Origin: Cellulomonas hominis
GTDB taxonomy: Bacteria; Actinomycetota; Actinomycetes; Actinomycetales; Cellulomonadaceae
Reading direction: 5' to 3'
DNA length: 64,000 bases
Assembly (NCBI RefSeq): GCF_901521055.1
Contig: NZ_CABEGA010000073.1
Location: forward strand, 27,887-91,886
Below are positions 17,426 through 25,979 of this stretch, piece by piece. Within the stretch, counting starts at the first letter, position 1; each line of letters opens with the position of its first letter. The notes under the pieces were generated by a model. The model was not told where the DNA came from. It did not search any database and worked only from the letters and a program-made list of their open reading frames with translations. The translations under genes and the position numbers were made by a program.

Positions 17426-18901
17426 TCAGGCCCGGTCGGCCGCCGCCGGACGTGCCTGCCGGCGCACGGCGACGAACCCGCCGGCGCCCAGGAGCAGCGC
17501 CGCCCCGACCCGGGCCCAGGACCCCGCCCCGGACAGGGGCAGCAGCGCCCCCGCCGCCCCGACGACGAGCCACAGCACCACGACGAGCGGCATGACCGGC
17601 GGCCACCACGGGTGGTCGGCGACCCGGCGCTGGACGGCGGTCGTGGCGACCGCCAGGAGCAGGTACGCCACCAGGTACCCCGCGCCGATGCCGGCGAGCC
17701 CCCACACCTCGGCGAGCAGCGCCCCGGCGCCCAGCCCGACCGCCACCGCGGCGGGGGTGCTGACGGCCAGCCACCCGGTGCGCCCCCGCGCGAAGACCAG
17801 GTGGCCGCTCGCGAGGTAGACGACCGACGGCAGCGCGGCGGCGCAGGCCAGCGCGACGGCGGGGACGAGGTCGGCCGGCCGGTAGGACGCGGGCGCGGCG
17901 AACCGGACGAGCCACGGCGCGAGCAGCGCCACGCCCCCCGCGAGCACGACCGACACCAGCGCGATCACCCGGGACGTCTCGTCGAGCACGCGACCGCGGT
18001 CCCCGGGGTGGGCGCGGTACACGACGGGCGCCCAGGCGTTGTTGAGCCCGGCCGTCACCACCGTCGCGCCCGCGCCGATCGTGAGCGCGACGTTCGCCCG
18101 CCCGCCGTCGCCCAGCACCCGGTCAGCGACGACGACGAGCCCGGCGAGCGCGAGGTAGAGCGACACCTGGTGCGGCACGGTGGGAGCCCCCACCCGCAGC
18201 GCGTCCCGGAGGCCGCGCCGGGTGAGGTGCAGCGGCCCGGAGCGGAGCACGAGCAGGAGGCCCGCGACCCCCGCGAGCAGGTACCCCCCGGTGACCCCCG
18301 ACAGGTAGACCACCGCGGTCGGCCCGGCGACCGCGACCGCCACCAGGCCCGCGGCCGGGCCCACGAGGCTGGCGGCCACCGCCAGGAGCACGAACGGCCC
18401 GGGACGGTCCGCACCGCGCAGGTACGCCTGGGCCAGCACCATCCACGCCCCGCCCGCCCCGGCGACGAGCGCGAGCAGCACCTCGACCGTGAACGGCCTC
18501 CCGAGCAGCAGCGGGGCCCAGAGCGGACCGGTGACGGCGAGCACGGTGGTGAGCAGCGTCGCCACCCCCGCACCGGCGAGCACCACACCCCGCGCGCCCG
18601 GCGCGCCGTCCGCGTCCAGCACGTACTGCCGCGTGATCGCCGCGCCCAGGCCGAGCGCGACGAGGATGTACGCGACCTGCACGACCACGGTCGCCACGGC
18701 GACCAGGTCGTACTGCGGCACGGGCAGCAGCCGGGTGACGACCGGCACGACGGCGAGCGCCGCGAGCGCCGGACCGGCCGTCGCGATCGTGTACAGCGAC
18801 CCCCGCCCGAGGACGGCGCGCGTGGCGGACGGCTGCCCGGCCGCCACGACGGGGTCGCCGGCCGCGGTCTCCGAGGGGTCGCCGGGGACGGGTGAGCTCA
18901 C
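17426..18901 (-). CDS. Polysaccharide flippase, Wzx/RfbX type
   Basis: 491 residues with about 12-14 hydrophobic segments and almost no soluble loops, the size and profile of MOP-superfamily O-antigen flippases. The N-terminal GRGSLYTIATAGPALAALAVVPVVTRLLP resembles the conserved first helix region (start region LGRGSLY, then V-x-R-L-L-P). It would flip undecaprenyl-pyrophosphate oligosaccharide to the outer face. GTG 18901 lies 7 bases after the pseC stop, so it is the last gene of pseB-pseC-wzx, suggesting that its substrate contains pseudaminic acid. A second Wzx-like gene lies at 28.8 kb. Confidence 0.85.
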   Translation of the reverse strand: MSSPVPGDPSETAAGDPVVAAGQPSATRAVLGRGSLYTIATAGPALAALAVVPVVTRLLPVPQYDLVAVATVVVQVAYILVALGLGAAITRQYVLDADGAPGARGVVLAGAGVATLLTTVLAVTGPLWAPLLLGRPFTVEVLLALVAGAGGAWMVLAQAYLRGADRPGPFVLLAVAASLVGPAAGLVAVAVAGPTAVVYLSGVTGGYLLAGVAGLLLVLRSGPLHLTRRGLRDALRVGAPTVPHQVSLYLALAGLVVVADRVLGDGGRANVALTIGAGATVVTAGLNNAWAPVVYRAHPGDRGRVLDETSRVIALVSVVLAGGVALLAPWLVRFAAPASYRPADLVPAVALACAAALPSVVYLASGHLVFARGRTGWLAVSTPAAVAVGLGAGALLAEVWGLAGIGAGYLVAYLLLAVATTAVQRRVADHPWWPPVMPLVVVLWLVVGAAGALLPLSGAGSWARVGAALLLGAGGFVAVRRQARPAAADRA

Positions 18902-18908
18902 GGCGGGC

Positions 18909-20039
18909 TCAGCGGCCCGTGACCGCGCGGCGCACCTCGTCGACCACCCGGTCCACCTGCGCGTCCGTCAGGTCCGGGAACAGCGGCAGCGAGATCTCCT
19001 GCCGGTAGTACTCCTCGGCGTTCGGGCACATCCCCCGGCGGTACCCCAGGTCCTCGAAGACGGGGTGCCAGTACGCGGGGACGTAGTTCACCTGCACGCC
19101 GATGCCCGCGGCCCGCAGGCTCTCGAACACCTCGCGACGACGGCCCTCGAGCACGCGCATCGGGTACAGGTGCCAGGCGGGCTTCGCCTCCGCCCGGCGG
19201 GCGGGCGTCAGCACGCCGTCGAGGTCCCGCAGGCCGTCGTCGTACCGGGCGTGGATCTCGGCGCGGCGGGCCCGGAAGGCCTCGAGGCGCCGCAGCTGGG
19301 AGGTGCCGAGCGCGGCCAGCACGTCCGGGAGCCGGTAGTTCAGGCCGAACTCGTGCACCTCCTGGTGCCACGGGCCCTCGTCCGGGAACCGCTGCAGCGC
19401 GGGGTCGCGGACCAGCCCGTGGTTCTTGAACCGGCGTGCCCGGGCCTCCAGCGCGGGGTCGGCGGTGACGACGGCGCCCCCCTCGGCGGTGGTGAGGTTC
19501 TTGGTCGGGAAGAACGACAGCGTCGTGAGGTCGGCGAACGAGCCCACGGGCCGGCCGTGCCACGTCGAGCCGATCGAGTGCGCGGCGTCCTCCAGGAAGA
19601 GCGCGCCGTGCTCGTGCGCGAGGGCCGCGAACGCGTCCGGGCTGGCGGGCAGGCCGGCGTAGTCGACCGCCGCCACCACCCGGGTGCGCCCGGTGATCGC
19701 CGCGCGCGCGGCGTCCACGTCCAGGTTCCCGGTGTCGGGCTCCACGTCGGCGAACACCACCGTGGCACCGTGCAGCGCCGCGCCGGCCGCCGTGGCGACG
19801 AACGTCAGCGGCGTGGTCACGACCTCGTCACCCGGGCCGACCCCCGCCGCCGCGTAGGCCACGTGCAGCGCCGCGGTCCCGGATGTCACGCTGAGGGCAG
19901 CCCCGCCGCCGACGTGCTCGGACACCGCGGCCTCGAACGCGTCGACCGCCGGACCGGTCGTCAGCCAGTCGCTGCGGAGCGCGTCGACGACGGCCGCGAC
20001 GTCCGCGTCGTCGATCGACTGGCGCCCGTAGGGCAGCAC
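18909..20039 (-). CDS. pseC: UDP-4-amino-4,6-dideoxy-N-acetyl-beta-L-altrosamine transaminase
   Basis: 376-residue PLP aminotransferase, second step of pseudaminic acid synthesis, aminating the PseB product. The opening LPYGRQSIDDADV and SDWLTTGPAVDAFE are the PseC signature; SFFPTKNLTTAEGG carries the PLP Lys; GLNYRLPDVLAALG and VNYVPAYWHP are the usual later motifs. GTG 20039 is 10 bases after the pseB stop. Middle gene of pseB-pseC-flippase, all on the minus strand. Distinct in sequence from the other DegT-type transaminase in the window (wecE). Confidence 0.93.
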   Translation of the reverse strand: MLPYGRQSIDDADVAAVVDALRSDWLTTGPAVDAFEAAVSEHVGGGAALSVTSGTAALHVAYAAAGVGPGDEVVTTPLTFVATAAGAALHGATVVFADVEPDTGNLDVDAARAAITGRTRVVAAVDYAGLPASPDAFAALAHEHGALFLEDAAHSIGSTWHGRPVGSFADLTTLSFFPTKNLTTAEGGAVVTADPALEARARRFKNHGLVRDPALQRFPDEGPWHQEVHEFGLNYRLPDVLAALGTSQLRRLEAFRARRAEIHARYDDGLRDLDGVLTPARRAEAKPAWHLYPMRVLEGRRREVFESLRAAGIGVQVNYVPAYWHPVFEDLGYRRGMCPNAEEYYRQEISLPLFPDLTDAQVDRVVDEVRRAVTGR

Positions 20040-20049
20040 CGCCGCCGCC

Positions 20050-21033
20050 TCAGGCGAACCGCGCGACCATGTCGCGCAGCTCGTCGGTGCCCAGCCACAG
20101 GTCGTTCGTGTCGGACCGGTAGGTCCAGCCGTCCTCGACCGGCTCGCCGCCCGCGGGCGTCTCGTAGCCCCAGCCGCTCACGTAGGGCATGACGACGTAC
20201 CGGTCGCCGAGCCGCACCGTCCGGCGCGAGTCGTCGGGGGCGATCATCTCCTCGTGCAGCTTCTCGCCGGGGCGGATGCCGATCTCGTGCATCGCCGCAC
20301 CGGGGGCGACGGCCTGCGCCAGGTCCGTGACCTTCATGCTCGGGATGCGGGGCACGTACAGCTCGCCGCCCGTCATCAGCTCGAACGAGTCCAGGACGAA
20401 CTGCACGGCCTGCGGGAGGGTGATCCAGAACCGGGTCATCCGCAGGTCCGTGATCGGCAGCGACGCGCCCTCCTCGGCGAGCCGCCGGAACACCGGGATG
20501 ACCGAGCCGCGCGAGCCCATGACGTTGCCGTACCGCACCACCGAGAACCGCGTGTCGTACGCCGCGGCGTAGTGGTTGCCGGACACGAACATGCGGTCCG
20601 CGCACAGCTTCGTCGCGCCGTACAGGTTGATCGGGCTCGACGCCTTGTCGGTGGACAGGGCCACGACCTTCTTCACGCCCGCGTCGATGGAGGCGTCGAT
20701 GATGTTCTGCGAGCCGTTGACGTTGGTCTGCACGTACTCGAAGGGGTTGTACTCCGCCGTGTCGACCTGCTTCAGCGCCGCCGCGTGCACCACGTAGTCC
20801 ACGCCGTGCATGGCCCGGTCGAGCCGCTGCCGGTCACGGATGTCCCCGATGAACCAGCGCAGGCGGGGGTCGTCGTCGAAGTGGCGGCGCACCTCGTACT
20901 GCTTGAGCTCGTCCCGGCTGAAGACCACGAGCCGGCGCGGGTCGTGGTGGTCCAGCACCTCGCGGAGGAACGCCTTCCCGAAGGACCCCGTGCCTCCGGT
21001 GATGAGGATCGAGGCCCCGGTGAGCAGAGACAT
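20050..21033 (-). CDS. pseB: UDP-N-acetylglucosamine 4,6-dehydratase (inverting)
   Basis: 327 residues, FlaA1/PseB type extended SDR. First committed step to pseudaminic acid: UDP-GlcNAc to UDP-2-acetamido-2,6-dideoxy-beta-L-arabino-4-hexulose. Cofactor loop ILITGGTGSFGKAF at 9-22, VFSRDELKQYEVRR, then STDKASSPINLYGATK with the Asp-Lys and Tyr-x-x-x-Lys catalytic residues, and RYGNVMGSRGSV: all PseB hallmarks. ATG 21033 is preferred, with GGAG 12 bases upstream; the frame stays open further upstream without homology. Divergent from pseF. Confidence 0.93.
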   Translation of the reverse strand: MSLLTGASILITGGTGSFGKAFLREVLDHHDPRRLVVFSRDELKQYEVRRHFDDDPRLRWFIGDIRDRQRLDRAMHGVDYVVHAAALKQVDTAEYNPFEYVQTNVNGSQNIIDASIDAGVKKVVALSTDKASSPINLYGATKLCADRMFVSGNHYAAAYDTRFSVVRYGNVMGSRGSVIPVFRRLAEEGASLPITDLRMTRFWITLPQAVQFVLDSFELMTGGELYVPRIPSMKVTDLAQAVAPGAAMHEIGIRPGEKLHEEMIAPDDSRRTVRLGDRYVVMPYVSGWGYETPAGGEPVEDGWTYRSDTNDLWLGTDELRDMVARFA

Positions 21034-21114
21034 GCCGTGGAACTCCAGACGGTCGGTCGGTGGCGCGCGGCGCCGCCGCGCGGGGCGGTGCGCCCGATGC
21101 AGCATCATGGCACG

Positions 21115-21870
21115 GTGCACAACGAGCCCACCTCCCGCCGTGCCCGCGTCGTCGCCGTGATCCAGGCCAGGACGGGCTCCTCCCGGCTGCCGGGCAAGGT
21201 GCTGCTGCCGCTGGCGGGTCGCCCGGTGCTGGGCTGGGTGGTGCGCGCCGCGCTGGCCGCGCCCGGCGTGGACGAGGTCGTGGTCGCCACGTCCACCGCC
21301 CCGGGGGACGACGCCGTCGCCGACCTGGCGGCGGCGCTCGGGGTCCTGGTCGTGCGCGGCAGCGAGCTCGACGTCCTGGCCCGGTTCGTGGCCGCACGGG
21401 ACGCCGTGGACGCCGACGCCGTGGTCCGGCTGACCGCGGACTGCCCGCTGCTGGACCCCGACCTCATCGGTGCCGTGGTCGGCGCGTGGCGGGCGGACCC
21501 CACGCTGGACTACGTCGCGACCACGCTGGTCCGGACGCTGCCGCGCGGGCTCGACGTGGAGCTCGTGTCGTCCGCCGCGCTCGACGCCGCCGACACCGTG
21601 GCGCGCGACCACCACCGGGTGCACGTCACCTCCGCTCTGTACGCGCACCCCGGCGAGTTCCGGACGCTCGGGCTGGTGGTGGCGCCGGACGCGCACGACC
21701 TGCGGGTGACCCTGGACACGGCGCAGGACGCGGCGCTGCTCGACGCCCTGGCCACCGAGCTGGGCGACGCCCCGGTCCGGTGGCGCCAGCTCGTCGCCCT
21801 GCTGCGCTCCCGCCCCGACCTCGTGGCGCTGAACGCGGACGTGCGGCAGAAGGCGCTCGAGGAGGCGTGA
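21115..21870 (+). CDS. pseF: Cytidylyltransferase of the PseF/SpsF type
   Basis: 251 residues. VIQARTGSSRLPGKVLLPLAGRP is the SpsF-type nucleotidyltransferase loop (here residues about 12-34); RLTADCPLLDPDLI is the second metal/nucleotide motif. In Bacillus sps and related clusters this branch activates the nonulosonic acid with CTP; beside pseG-H and across from pseB it is expected to make CMP-pseudaminic acid. GTG 21115 lies 6 bases after CATCAT, a weak -10, so a leaderless start fits; no ribosome site is seen. The stop shares one base with the ATG of the next gene (TGATG), with a GAGGAGG site inside its 3' end. Confidence 0.85.
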   Translation: MHNEPTSRRARVVAVIQARTGSSRLPGKVLLPLAGRPVLGWVVRAALAAPGVDEVVVATSTAPGDDAVADLAAALGVLVVRGSELDVLARFVAARDAVDADAVVRLTADCPLLDPDLIGAVVGAWRADPTLDYVATTLVRTLPRGLDVELVSSAALDAADTVARDHHRVHVTSALYAHPGEFRTLGLVVAPDAHDLRVTLDTAQDAALLDALATELGDAPVRWRQLVALLRSRPDLVALNADVRQKALEEA

Positions 21871-23342
21871 TGCGCGTCCTGCTGCGCTGCGACGCCAGCG
21901 CGGGGTCCGGGGTGGGCCACCTGGTCCGCTGCCTGGCCCTGGCGGAGGCCGCCCGCTCCCGGGGGTGGGACGTCGCGCTGCTCGGCGACGTCGACGCGCC
22001 GCTCGGCCGGCGGCTCGTGGCGGGCGCCGGGCTGACGGTGCTCCCGGCGCCCGATGACCCCGCGGGGCTGGTCGTCGCGGCCGCCCGCGCCGACGTCCTG
22101 CACGTGGACCACTACGGCGTCGCCGGCGACCTGCGCACGCCCGGCGGGCCGCTGGTCTCGTCGATGGAGGACGGCACCTTCGGTCGGCGGCCCGCCGACG
22201 TGGTGGTGGACTCCACCCTGGGCGCCGAGCACGCGCACCGGCCCGACGACGGCTCCGGGACGGTCCTGCTCGGGGTGGCCTACGCGCCGCTGCGGGCGTC
22301 CGTGCGTGCGGCGCGAGCCGCCCGGGCAGCGCAGCCGGCGCAGGACGTCACCACCGCGCCCGGAGCCGCGGCTCGTTCCGGCGACGTCCTCGTGGTCATG
22401 GGCGGCACCGACGCGTTCGGCGTCAGCGCCGCCGCCGCCCGGGTGGCGCGGCTGGCGGGCGCGACGCGGGTGCGGGTGGTCGCCGGGGCCGACGTCGCCG
22501 AGCGGGTGCGTGCCGCGGAGCCCGGCGCGGAGGTGCTGCCGCCGCAGGAGGACCTCCCGGCTCTCGCGGCCACGGCGGGCGTCGTGGTGAGCGCGGCCGG
22601 GACGTCCGTGTGGGAGCTCGCGTGCGTCGGGGTGCCGACGGCGCTGGTCGCGGTCACCGAGAACCAGCGTGCCGGCTACGAGCGCGCCGTGACCGCGGGG
22701 ATCGCCGCCGGGCTCGGGCCGGTCCAGGACGTGCGAGGTGCCGGCGCGGGCCCGGTCGGCGCCCTGCGCGGCCTGCTCGCCGACCCCGCCCGCGCCGCCG
22801 CGCTCGGGACCGCCGGGCGGGCCCTGGTCGACGGGCTCGGCGCGGACCGGGTGCTCGACGCCTGGTGGGCGGCCACCGGGCGGCCCGTGCTCGCCGCCCG
22901 GGGTGCCGGCCCCGCGGACGCGGACCTGCTCCTGGGCTGGCGCAACGACCCGGCGACCCGCGAGTCGTCCCGCTCGCAGGACCCGGTCGCGCGCGCCGAC
23001 CACGTGCGCTGGCTCGACGGCGTGCTCGCCGACCCCGACCGGGTGCTGCTCGTCGTCGAGCACACCGGGCACCCCGCGGGCACCGTGCGGTTCGACCGGG
23101 TGGACGACGCGCTGTGGGAGGTGTCGATCACCGTGGCGCCCCACGCCCGGGGCCGGGGCCTCGCCGCCCGGGTGCTGGCTGCCGGGGAGGCGGCCTGGCG
23201 GGACCGCGTCGGCGACGGCCCCGCCGTGCTCGCGTGCGTGCGACCCGGCAACCGCGCGTCGGCCCGGCTGTTCGAGGCGGCGGGCTACCGCCGCCGGGAC
23301 CAGCCGGGCGAGGACGGGCTCGACGCGTACGTGAAGCCCTGA
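21870..23342 (+). CDS. Fused PseG-PseH: UDP-sugar hydrolase plus N-acetyltransferase
   Basis: 490 residues combining two pseudaminic acid enzymes normally encoded separately. Residues 1 to about 340 are PseG: LRCDASAGSGVGHLVRCLAL is the GT-B-like N-terminus, with VDHYG, VVMGGTDAFG and SAAGTSVWELACVGVPTALV following; PseG removes UDP from the acetylated altrose derivative. Residues about 345-490 are a GNAT domain: LLGWRNDPATRESSRSQDPV, VAPHARGRGLAARVLAAGE (acetyl-CoA loop) and PGNRASARLFEAAGYRR; this is PseH, acetylating the 4-amino group. The fusion would couple successive steps. GAGGAGG precedes ATG 21870. Coupled to pseF; convergent with pseI, 13 bases away. Confidence 0.9.
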   Translation: MRVLLRCDASAGSGVGHLVRCLALAEAARSRGWDVALLGDVDAPLGRRLVAGAGLTVLPAPDDPAGLVVAAARADVLHVDHYGVAGDLRTPGGPLVSSMEDGTFGRRPADVVVDSTLGAEHAHRPDDGSGTVLLGVAYAPLRASVRAARAARAAQPAQDVTTAPGAAARSGDVLVVMGGTDAFGVSAAAARVARLAGATRVRVVAGADVAERVRAAEPGAEVLPPQEDLPALAATAGVVVSAAGTSVWELACVGVPTALVAVTENQRAGYERAVTAGIAAGLGPVQDVRGAGAGPVGALRGLLADPARAAALGTAGRALVDGLGADRVLDAWWAATGRPVLAARGAGPADADLLLGWRNDPATRESSRSQDPVARADHVRWLDGVLADPDRVLLVVEHTGHPAGTVRFDRVDDALWEVSITVAPHARGRGLAARVLAAGEAAWRDRVGDGPAVLACVRPGNRASARLFEAAGYRRRDQPGEDGLDAYVKP

Positions 23343-23355
23343 CGCGGCGTCGGGG

Positions 23356-24414
23356 TCAGACGAGCTCCCACGTCAGCGCGGTGCCCCGCGCCACGTCCGT
23401 CCGGAAGGTGCGGCCGAGCACCACGTCGAGGTGCGCCGGCTCCAGGCCCCCCGCCGGGCGGATCGAGCGCACGTTGTCCTCGGTGACGACGTCGCCCGCG
23501 CGCACGTCCGCCACCACGTAGAGCGAGCGCCGCAGCCGGCGGCTCTCGGCCTCCCCGGCGGTGGGGTCGAGCCGCACCGTGCCGAGCGCCTGCCAGGCGA
23601 CCTCGGTCTCCGTGGCCAGCGCGGCCAGCTCGTGCGGCTCCAGCGAGAAGTCGGAGTCCACGCCGCCGTCGGCCCGCGACAGCGTCACGTGCTTCTCGAC
23701 CAGGCAGGCACCCAGCGCCACGGCCGCGACCGCCGCGCCGATGCCCTTGGTGTGGTCCGACAGGCCGACCACCACGTCGAAGGCGTCCCGGATGACGGGG
23801 ATCGACCGCAGGTTCGACTCGGTGGGCAGCGCCGGGTACGACGAGGTGCACGCCAGCACGACGACCTGGTCGTTGCCCTCCGCGCGGATCGTGCGGACCG
23901 CCGTGTCGACGTCCGTGATCGAGGCGGCGCCGGTCGAGATGACGACCGGCTTGCCCGTGCGCGCGACCTGGCGCAGGAGCGCGAGGTCGCCGATCTCGAG
24001 CGAGGCGATCTTGTACAGGTCGGCACCGAGGTCCTCGAGCAGCTCGACCGCGGTCGCGTCGAAGGGGCTCGAGAACGGCACCAGGCCGTGCTCCCGCGCC
24101 CGCTCGAAGATCGGCGCGTGCCACTCCCAGGGGGTGTGCGCCTCCTCGTACAGCTGGTAGAGGTTCTTGCCGCCCCACAGCTCGTGCCCGTCGGACACGC
24201 GGAAGGCCGGGCCGTCGGCGTCGATGGTGATCGTGTCGGCCCGGTACGTCTGGAGCTTCAGCGCCTGCGCGCCGGACTCGGCGACCGCGTCGACGATCGC
24301 GAGCGCCCGGCCGAGGTCGCCGTTGTGGTTGCCGGACATCTCGGCGACGACGAACGGGCGGTGGTGGGCGTCGACGGTGTGCGCGCCGACCTTCAGGGAA
24401 CGGTCGCTGGTCAC
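23356..24414 (-). CDS. pseI: Pseudaminic acid synthase
   Basis: 352-residue NeuB-family enzyme condensing 2,4-diacetamido-2,4,6-trideoxy-L-altrose with phosphoenolpyruvate. FVVAEMSGNHNGDLGRAL opens the TIM barrel; KLQTYRADT, PFSSPFD, YKIASLEIGD, VGLSDHT and EKHVTLSRADGGVDSDFSL follow in family order. The last 60 residues (SLYVVADVRAGDVVTEDNV) are the antifreeze-like SAF domain that caps the neighbouring subunit. GTG 24414 overlaps the rmlD stop (GTGA), so a rhamnose gene and a pseudaminic acid gene are translationally coupled in one operon. Confidence 0.95.
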   Translation of the reverse strand: MTSDRSLKVGAHTVDAHHRPFVVAEMSGNHNGDLGRALAIVDAVAESGAQALKLQTYRADTITIDADGPAFRVSDGHELWGGKNLYQLYEEAHTPWEWHAPIFERAREHGLVPFSSPFDATAVELLEDLGADLYKIASLEIGDLALLRQVARTGKPVVISTGAASITDVDTAVRTIRAEGNDQVVVLACTSSYPALPTESNLRSIPVIRDAFDVVVGLSDHTKGIGAAVAAVALGACLVEKHVTLSRADGGVDSDFSLEPHELAALATETEVAWQALGTVRLDPTAGEAESRRLRRSLYVVADVRAGDVVTEDNVRSIRPAGGLEPAHLDVVLGRTFRTDVARGTALTWELV

Positions 24415-25256
24415 GCCAGCACCTCCTTCGCAGCGGTGGACCACCGCTGCTGCCAGTCTCCGACCGGCTCGACGCCGGCTGCACGCAGGGCGTCGTGGCC
24501 GAGCACGGAGAACGCGGGACGCGGGGCCGGACGGACGTAGCCCTCGCTCGTGGTCGGACGGACGATCTCGGGGTCCAGGCCGGCCGCCTCGACGACCTCG
24601 CGGGCGAACCCGAACCAGGACGTCCGGCCCGAGGAGGTCGCGTGGTAGGTGCCGGCCGGGGCCTGCGCGTCGACGAGGCGGACGGCGAGGTCCGCCACGT
24701 CGGCGGTCCAGGTCGGCTGGCCGACCTGGTCGTCCACCACGTCGAGTGAGCCGCGCTCGGCGGCGACCCGGGCGATGGTCTTCGGGAAGCAGCCGCCGCC
24801 GGCGCCGTACAGCCACGCGGTCCGCAGGACGAGGTGGTCGGGCGCCTCGGCGCGCACCGCCCACTCCCCCGCGAGCTTGGTGCGCCCGTAGGCCGACCGC
24901 GGCGCGGCGAACCCGTCCTCGGCGTACGGCTCGGAGGCGTGCCCGTCGAAGACGTAGTCCGTCGACACGTGCACCAGGCGGGCACGGTGCCGGGCGGCTG
25001 CGCGGGCGAGCGCCTGCGGGCCGACGGCGTTCACGGCGAAGGCCTCGGCCTCCCGGGTCTCGGCGTCGTCCACCGCGGTCCACGCGGCGCAGTTCGCCAC
25101 CACGTCGAAGCCCGCGACCGCGTCGAGGACGGCCGCGCCGTCCGTGACGTCCAGGTCGCCGCGGCCGAGCGCGACGACCTCGTGGCCGTCCTCCCGCACC
25201 CGCGCGACCAGGTCCTGGCCCAGCATGCCCCGGGCTCCCGTCACCAACCAGCGCAC
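24411..25256 (-). CDS. rmlD: dTDP-4-dehydrorhamnose reductase
   Basis: 281 residues, NADPH-dependent last step of dTDP-L-rhamnose synthesis. VTGARGMLGQDLV is the cofactor loop; VSTDYVFDGHASEPYAEDG and SAYGRTKLAGE (Tyr-x-x-x-Lys) are RmlD hallmarks; RTAWLYG and DDQVGQPTWTADVA complete the pattern. GTG 25256 is chosen from GAGG 8-9 bases upstream and the family N-terminus. The minus-strand TACCCT at 25293-25298 gives a leader of about 30 bases. Divergent from rmlC, coupled to pseI downstream. Confidence 0.95.
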   Translation of the reverse strand: MRWLVTGARGMLGQDLVARVREDGHEVVALGRGDLDVTDGAAVLDAVAGFDVVANCAAWTAVDDAETREAEAFAVNAVGPQALARAAARHRARLVHVSTDYVFDGHASEPYAEDGFAAPRSAYGRTKLAGEWAVRAEAPDHLVLRTAWLYGAGGGCFPKTIARVAAERGSLDVVDDQVGQPTWTADVADLAVRLVDAQAPAGTYHATSSGRTSWFGFAREVVEAAGLDPEIVRPTTSEGYVRPAPRPAFSVLGHDALRAAGVEPVGDWQQRWSTAAKEVLA

Positions 25257-25292
25257 CGCATCCTCATCTCGCCTCGACGTCCGTCCAGGGCC

Positions 25293-25298
25293 AGGGTA
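25293..25298 (-). promoter_or_regulatory. -10 element for rmlD-pseI
   Basis: TACCCT on the minus strand, start expected near 25286, leaving a leader of about 30 bases with a GAGG ribosome site. Confidence 0.55.
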
Positions 25299-25309
25299 GT
25301 CGCCGCGGG

Positions 25310-25315
25310 TAGTCT
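25310..25315 (+). promoter_or_regulatory. -10 element for the rmlC operon
   Basis: TAGTCT, start expected near 25322, leader about 40 bases with AAGGAGA before GTG 25362. Only 11 bases separate it from the divergent rmlD -10, so the two polymerases should compete. Confidence 0.6.
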
Positions 25316-25361
25316 GAGCCGCGCCGCGCGGCCCGCGCGCACCGACTGAAGGAGAACCGCC

Positions 25362-25979
25362 GTGCAGTACCGCGAGCTCGCCGTCCCCGGGGCGTGGGAG
25401 ATCACCCCGCAGCAGTTCGGCGACCCCCGCGGGGTGTTCCTCGAGTGGTTCAAGGCGGCACCGTTCGGCGAGGCCGCCGGGCACGCGTTCGACCTGCAGC
25501 AGGCCAACCTCTCGGTGTCGGCGGCCGGCGTGCTGCGCGGCATCCACTTCGCGGACGTGCCCCCGGGCCAGGCGAAGTACGTGACGTGCGCCAAGGGCGC
25601 CGTGCTGGACGTGGTCGTCGACATCCGCGTCGGCTCGCCGACCTTCGGGCGGTGGGACTCGGTCCTGCTGGACGACGTGGACCGGCGCGCGATCTACCTC
25701 GCCGAGGGGCTGGGCCACGCGTTCATGTCGCTCGAGGACGACTCGACGGTGCTGTACCTCTGCTCGGCCGGCTACGCGCCGGGTCGTGAGCACGGCATCC
25801 ACCCCCTCGACCCGGCGATCGGCATCGACTGGCCGGCCACCGCGCGGGACGGCAGCCCGATCGAGCCGCTGCTGTCCGACAAGGACTCCGTGGCGCCCAC
25901 CCTGGAGCAGGCCCGCGCGGACGGGCTGCTCCCCCGGCTCGCGGACGTCGAGGCGTTCCTGGCGAGCCTGCGTGCCTGA
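25362..25979 (+). CDS. rmlC: dTDP-4-dehydrorhamnose 3,5-epimerase
   Basis: 205-residue cupin epimerase, third step to dTDP-L-rhamnose. GDPRGVFLEWF, LRGIHFADVPPGQAKYV (catalytic His and the substrate-binding Gln/Lys), VLDVVVDIRVGSPTFG and AEGLGHAFMSLEDDSTVLY are in order. GTG start with AAGGAGA upstream. First gene of a tightly overlapping operon rmlC-GT2-GT2-GT2-flippase, strongly suggesting that those transferases include rhamnosyltransferases. Confidence 0.95.
   Translation: MQYRELAVPGAWEITPQQFGDPRGVFLEWFKAAPFGEAAGHAFDLQQANLSVSAAGVLRGIHFADVPPGQAKYVTCAKGAVLDVVVDIRVGSPTFGRWDSVLLDDVDRRAIYLAEGLGHAFMSLEDDSTVLYLCSAGYAPGREHGIHPLDPAIGIDWPATARDGSPIEPLLSDKDSVAPTLEQARADGLLPRLADVEAFLASLRA

Noticed and set aside
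23343..23355. GACGC-G-GCGTC palindrome between pseG-H and pseI
   Set aside because: The loop is only one base, so it cannot form a hairpin; probably chance in a 13-base convergent gap.
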